From the NCBI GenBank assembly GCA_013397695.1, contig VYZI01000127.1:1099093-1163092 (forward strand): a DNA stretch of 64,000 bases, read 5' to 3'. The notes beneath the pieces are model-generated. The model did not search any database. It was not told the origin of the DNA and saw nothing but the letters and a program-made list of their open reading frames with translations. Both the position numbers and the translations under genes were made by a program. Below are positions 62,301-64,000 of the stretch, in pieces (position 1 is the first letter of the stretch; each line of letters starts with the position of its first letter). This DNA comes from Centropus unirufus. Taxonomy: Eukaryota; Chordata; Aves; Cuculiformes; Centropidae.

Positions 62301-64000
62301 GTGCAATTATTGCCAGAATCACCTTGAACAATTTAGAGATTTTTCCCAGAGCTGGAATTAGAATAAATATGCATGTCTCTGAACTGCTCAGCCCTTTTTA
62401 GCACACCTACTTTATAATAAGAGCCAGATCCACAGCACTGAGAGTGGTAATATATGGCAGAGAAATAGAAAAAAAAGGACAGAAAATGTCATTGAGGTGG
62501 TTTTCAGACATAAAGCAATATCTCTCTCTGTTGGGCAGTTGAAGGTTCCTGAGCCAGTAGACCAGGAATGGACTGCCTGGTCTTCTCAGATGGCATCTGC
62601 TTCAGGCCTTTTTAGGCAGGCAGAAATCACTTGGATAACAGAATCTGAGTATCCAAGAGAATAATCCACTTTTACACACTAACTTACTGGTAAAGTTGTT
62701 CATGCAGGCAGTGACAGAAAACGGTTCTGTTCTTTCTCAGCCTATGAAATTTGAAAGGCCCGTATTCCTTCTCAGGTGTGCCTCAAGCCATGGGTGAAGC
62801 CAACGGGCTCTCTGTTTCAGTAGCCTCAGCTACACTGAAGGGTGGAACATGAGCTAAAAATGAGAGAATGCAATGCAATCCATTTCTGTGTCCTGGAATT
62901 AGGCTAAAAGGTGAGGGGAAAGATCTCTAACTTTCACTCACTGTGTCCTGGATTGTTTATGCATTTTACATGACATATTTTTTAAAAGAAGGATGAATCA
63001 AACCTGGAAATTCTGCTTAACTAAAACTATTCAGCACTGAACTTTCCAAATACATATTCATGAAAGCAGAGCAAGAAAATAAGAAAAATTATGTAACTCC
63101 CTCTACTATGAGATTTTGGGCACAGTTTTAGGAGGTGGAACATGTGTTTGGATGTAAGATTGGTTTTAGTCTCAGAACTGTTTCAACAAAAAAAATTTGA
63201 AAATTGATAGTCACTTGGGCTTCTATAAGCTGTAAACATTTTTTTGGTCTGTGTTCTAATTGGGCAGTGGTTTATGACTGATTAAAAACTACAATCACCT
63301 CGCAATTGACAATATCAATCAAAACTTTGGAGCTTCTAAGGATTACAGTTAAATTGTAGCACTAAAATTCTAAAATGTCATGTTTGGCATTAAATTATGA
63401 CCTCAATATGCATTACATGTCAGCTCCAAAACATTAACATTTATATAAAATTAATAATTACCTGCAGCTAAATTATCCTTCCTCTAATCAGAGGCACATC
63501 TATTAGCTGCATTACTTTAGCATTTCTGTATGAGGCTCGAATAAAGAGCTTGTATTTTGTTACTGGTTTGACTTTTGGATAACATTTCAAATTTAAAATA
63601 GAGATTTTTTACTGAAATACCACCAGTGACTGTAAGATGGCTGTTGAATTTATTGTCTTCCCAGTAAGCGCCTATACTGGACATACTTTTGTACTCCAGT
63701 TTAAGTAAAAGGCAGTAACAAACATTATCTATCGATAATGGAAAAAACACATGTACTGGAAAAAGATGCTTGAGTCTACATAATGCATAAGTTATGATCT
63801 AAAGTAGATATTTCAGAATATTGACAGTCATTTTCTGCTGATATCAAAATCCTTACATTTCAGGGATAAAGCCGGGGAAGAAAGCTGATTGAAGCCTGAG
63901 CTGATCAGATTGTTTGAAATGCAACCATCCCCCTTGTGTTTTCCATGAAAGTACACACTGAAAGGGGCTGTTTTCAGCCTCCTAAGGCTGCTGTTCCATC
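56360..64000. other. unique-looking intron sequence
   Basis: No gene, RNA or interspersed repeat is recognised up to the end of the window. A short ATATAC/ATATAT run lies near 60690-60706. Open frames here are short and unremarkable. Confidence 0.5.

Larger units (their letters stand above)
29920..64000 (-). other. GRM1 intron (5' part runs out of the window)
   Basis: About 34 kb of sequence upstream of the D318 exon in transcription order. The preceding GRM1 exon should encode roughly 80 residues ending ..SLIG(S). I found no such open frame on the minus strand, so the intron extends past position 64000. It holds a possible decayed LTR near 32.1-32.8 kb, a short CR1 tail near 40.0 kb, local duplications at 40.8 and 46.4 kb, and a CR1 cluster at 54.2-56.35 kb. 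The rest is AT-rich, unique-looking sequence in which I recognise no gene. Confidence 0.85.

Overview
The window looks like avian nuclear DNA from inside one large gene. Two features show this. Two well-conserved coding exons of the metabotropic glutamate receptor 1 gene (GRM1) lie on the minus strand. The interspersed repeats are CR1 LINE copies plus LTR pieces of types I recognise from bird genomes. The rest is AT-rich, unique-looking intron sequence. I see no bacterial-style genes, operons, tRNA, rRNA or CRISPR array. The bird cannot be named from this window; the LTR types suggest Neoaves, which is an inference from memory of repeat families.

Gene layout (transcription runs right to left): the upstream intron occupies 29920-64000 and continues beyond the window. 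The first exon is 29684-29919 and carries the glutamate-contacting residues D318 and R323 (human/rat mGluR1 numbering). A 26,975-base intron follows (2709-29683). The second exon is 2462-2708 and carries K409. The downstream intron occupies 1-2461 and continues out of the window. The two exons join in phase (1 base + 2 bases of a Gly codon) and encode a continuous part of the extracellular Venus-flytrap glutamate-binding domain. The exons expected on either side were not found here, so the whole window probably lies inside GRM1.

Repeat layout: a pair of rearranged CR1 copies (about 3.85-6.07 kb); an LTR with a near-perfect 5-base target duplication (6983-7500); two CR1 3' ends in tandem (about 9.99-10.77 kb); two more (about 22.03-22.82 kb); an ERV-derived repeat, a (GGATA)n microsatellite with one unresolved base, and an inverted CR1 3' end lying side by side (about 24.0-25.04 kb); a possible decayed LTR (about 32.1-32.76 kb); and three CR1 segments, the first facing the other two (about 54.2-56.35 kb). 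Minor items are a short CR1 tail near 40.0 kb, local tandem duplications at 40.8 and 46.4 kb, and simple-sequence tracts.

Nothing here amounts to an undescribed biological system. The most useful leads are an extra N-glycosylation sequon created at the GRM1 exon junction next to the known one, weak splice donors on both exons combined with exon lengths that keep frame only if both are skipped, the CR1-anchored microsatellite with a suspect assembly join, and the repeated pairing of CR1 copies.
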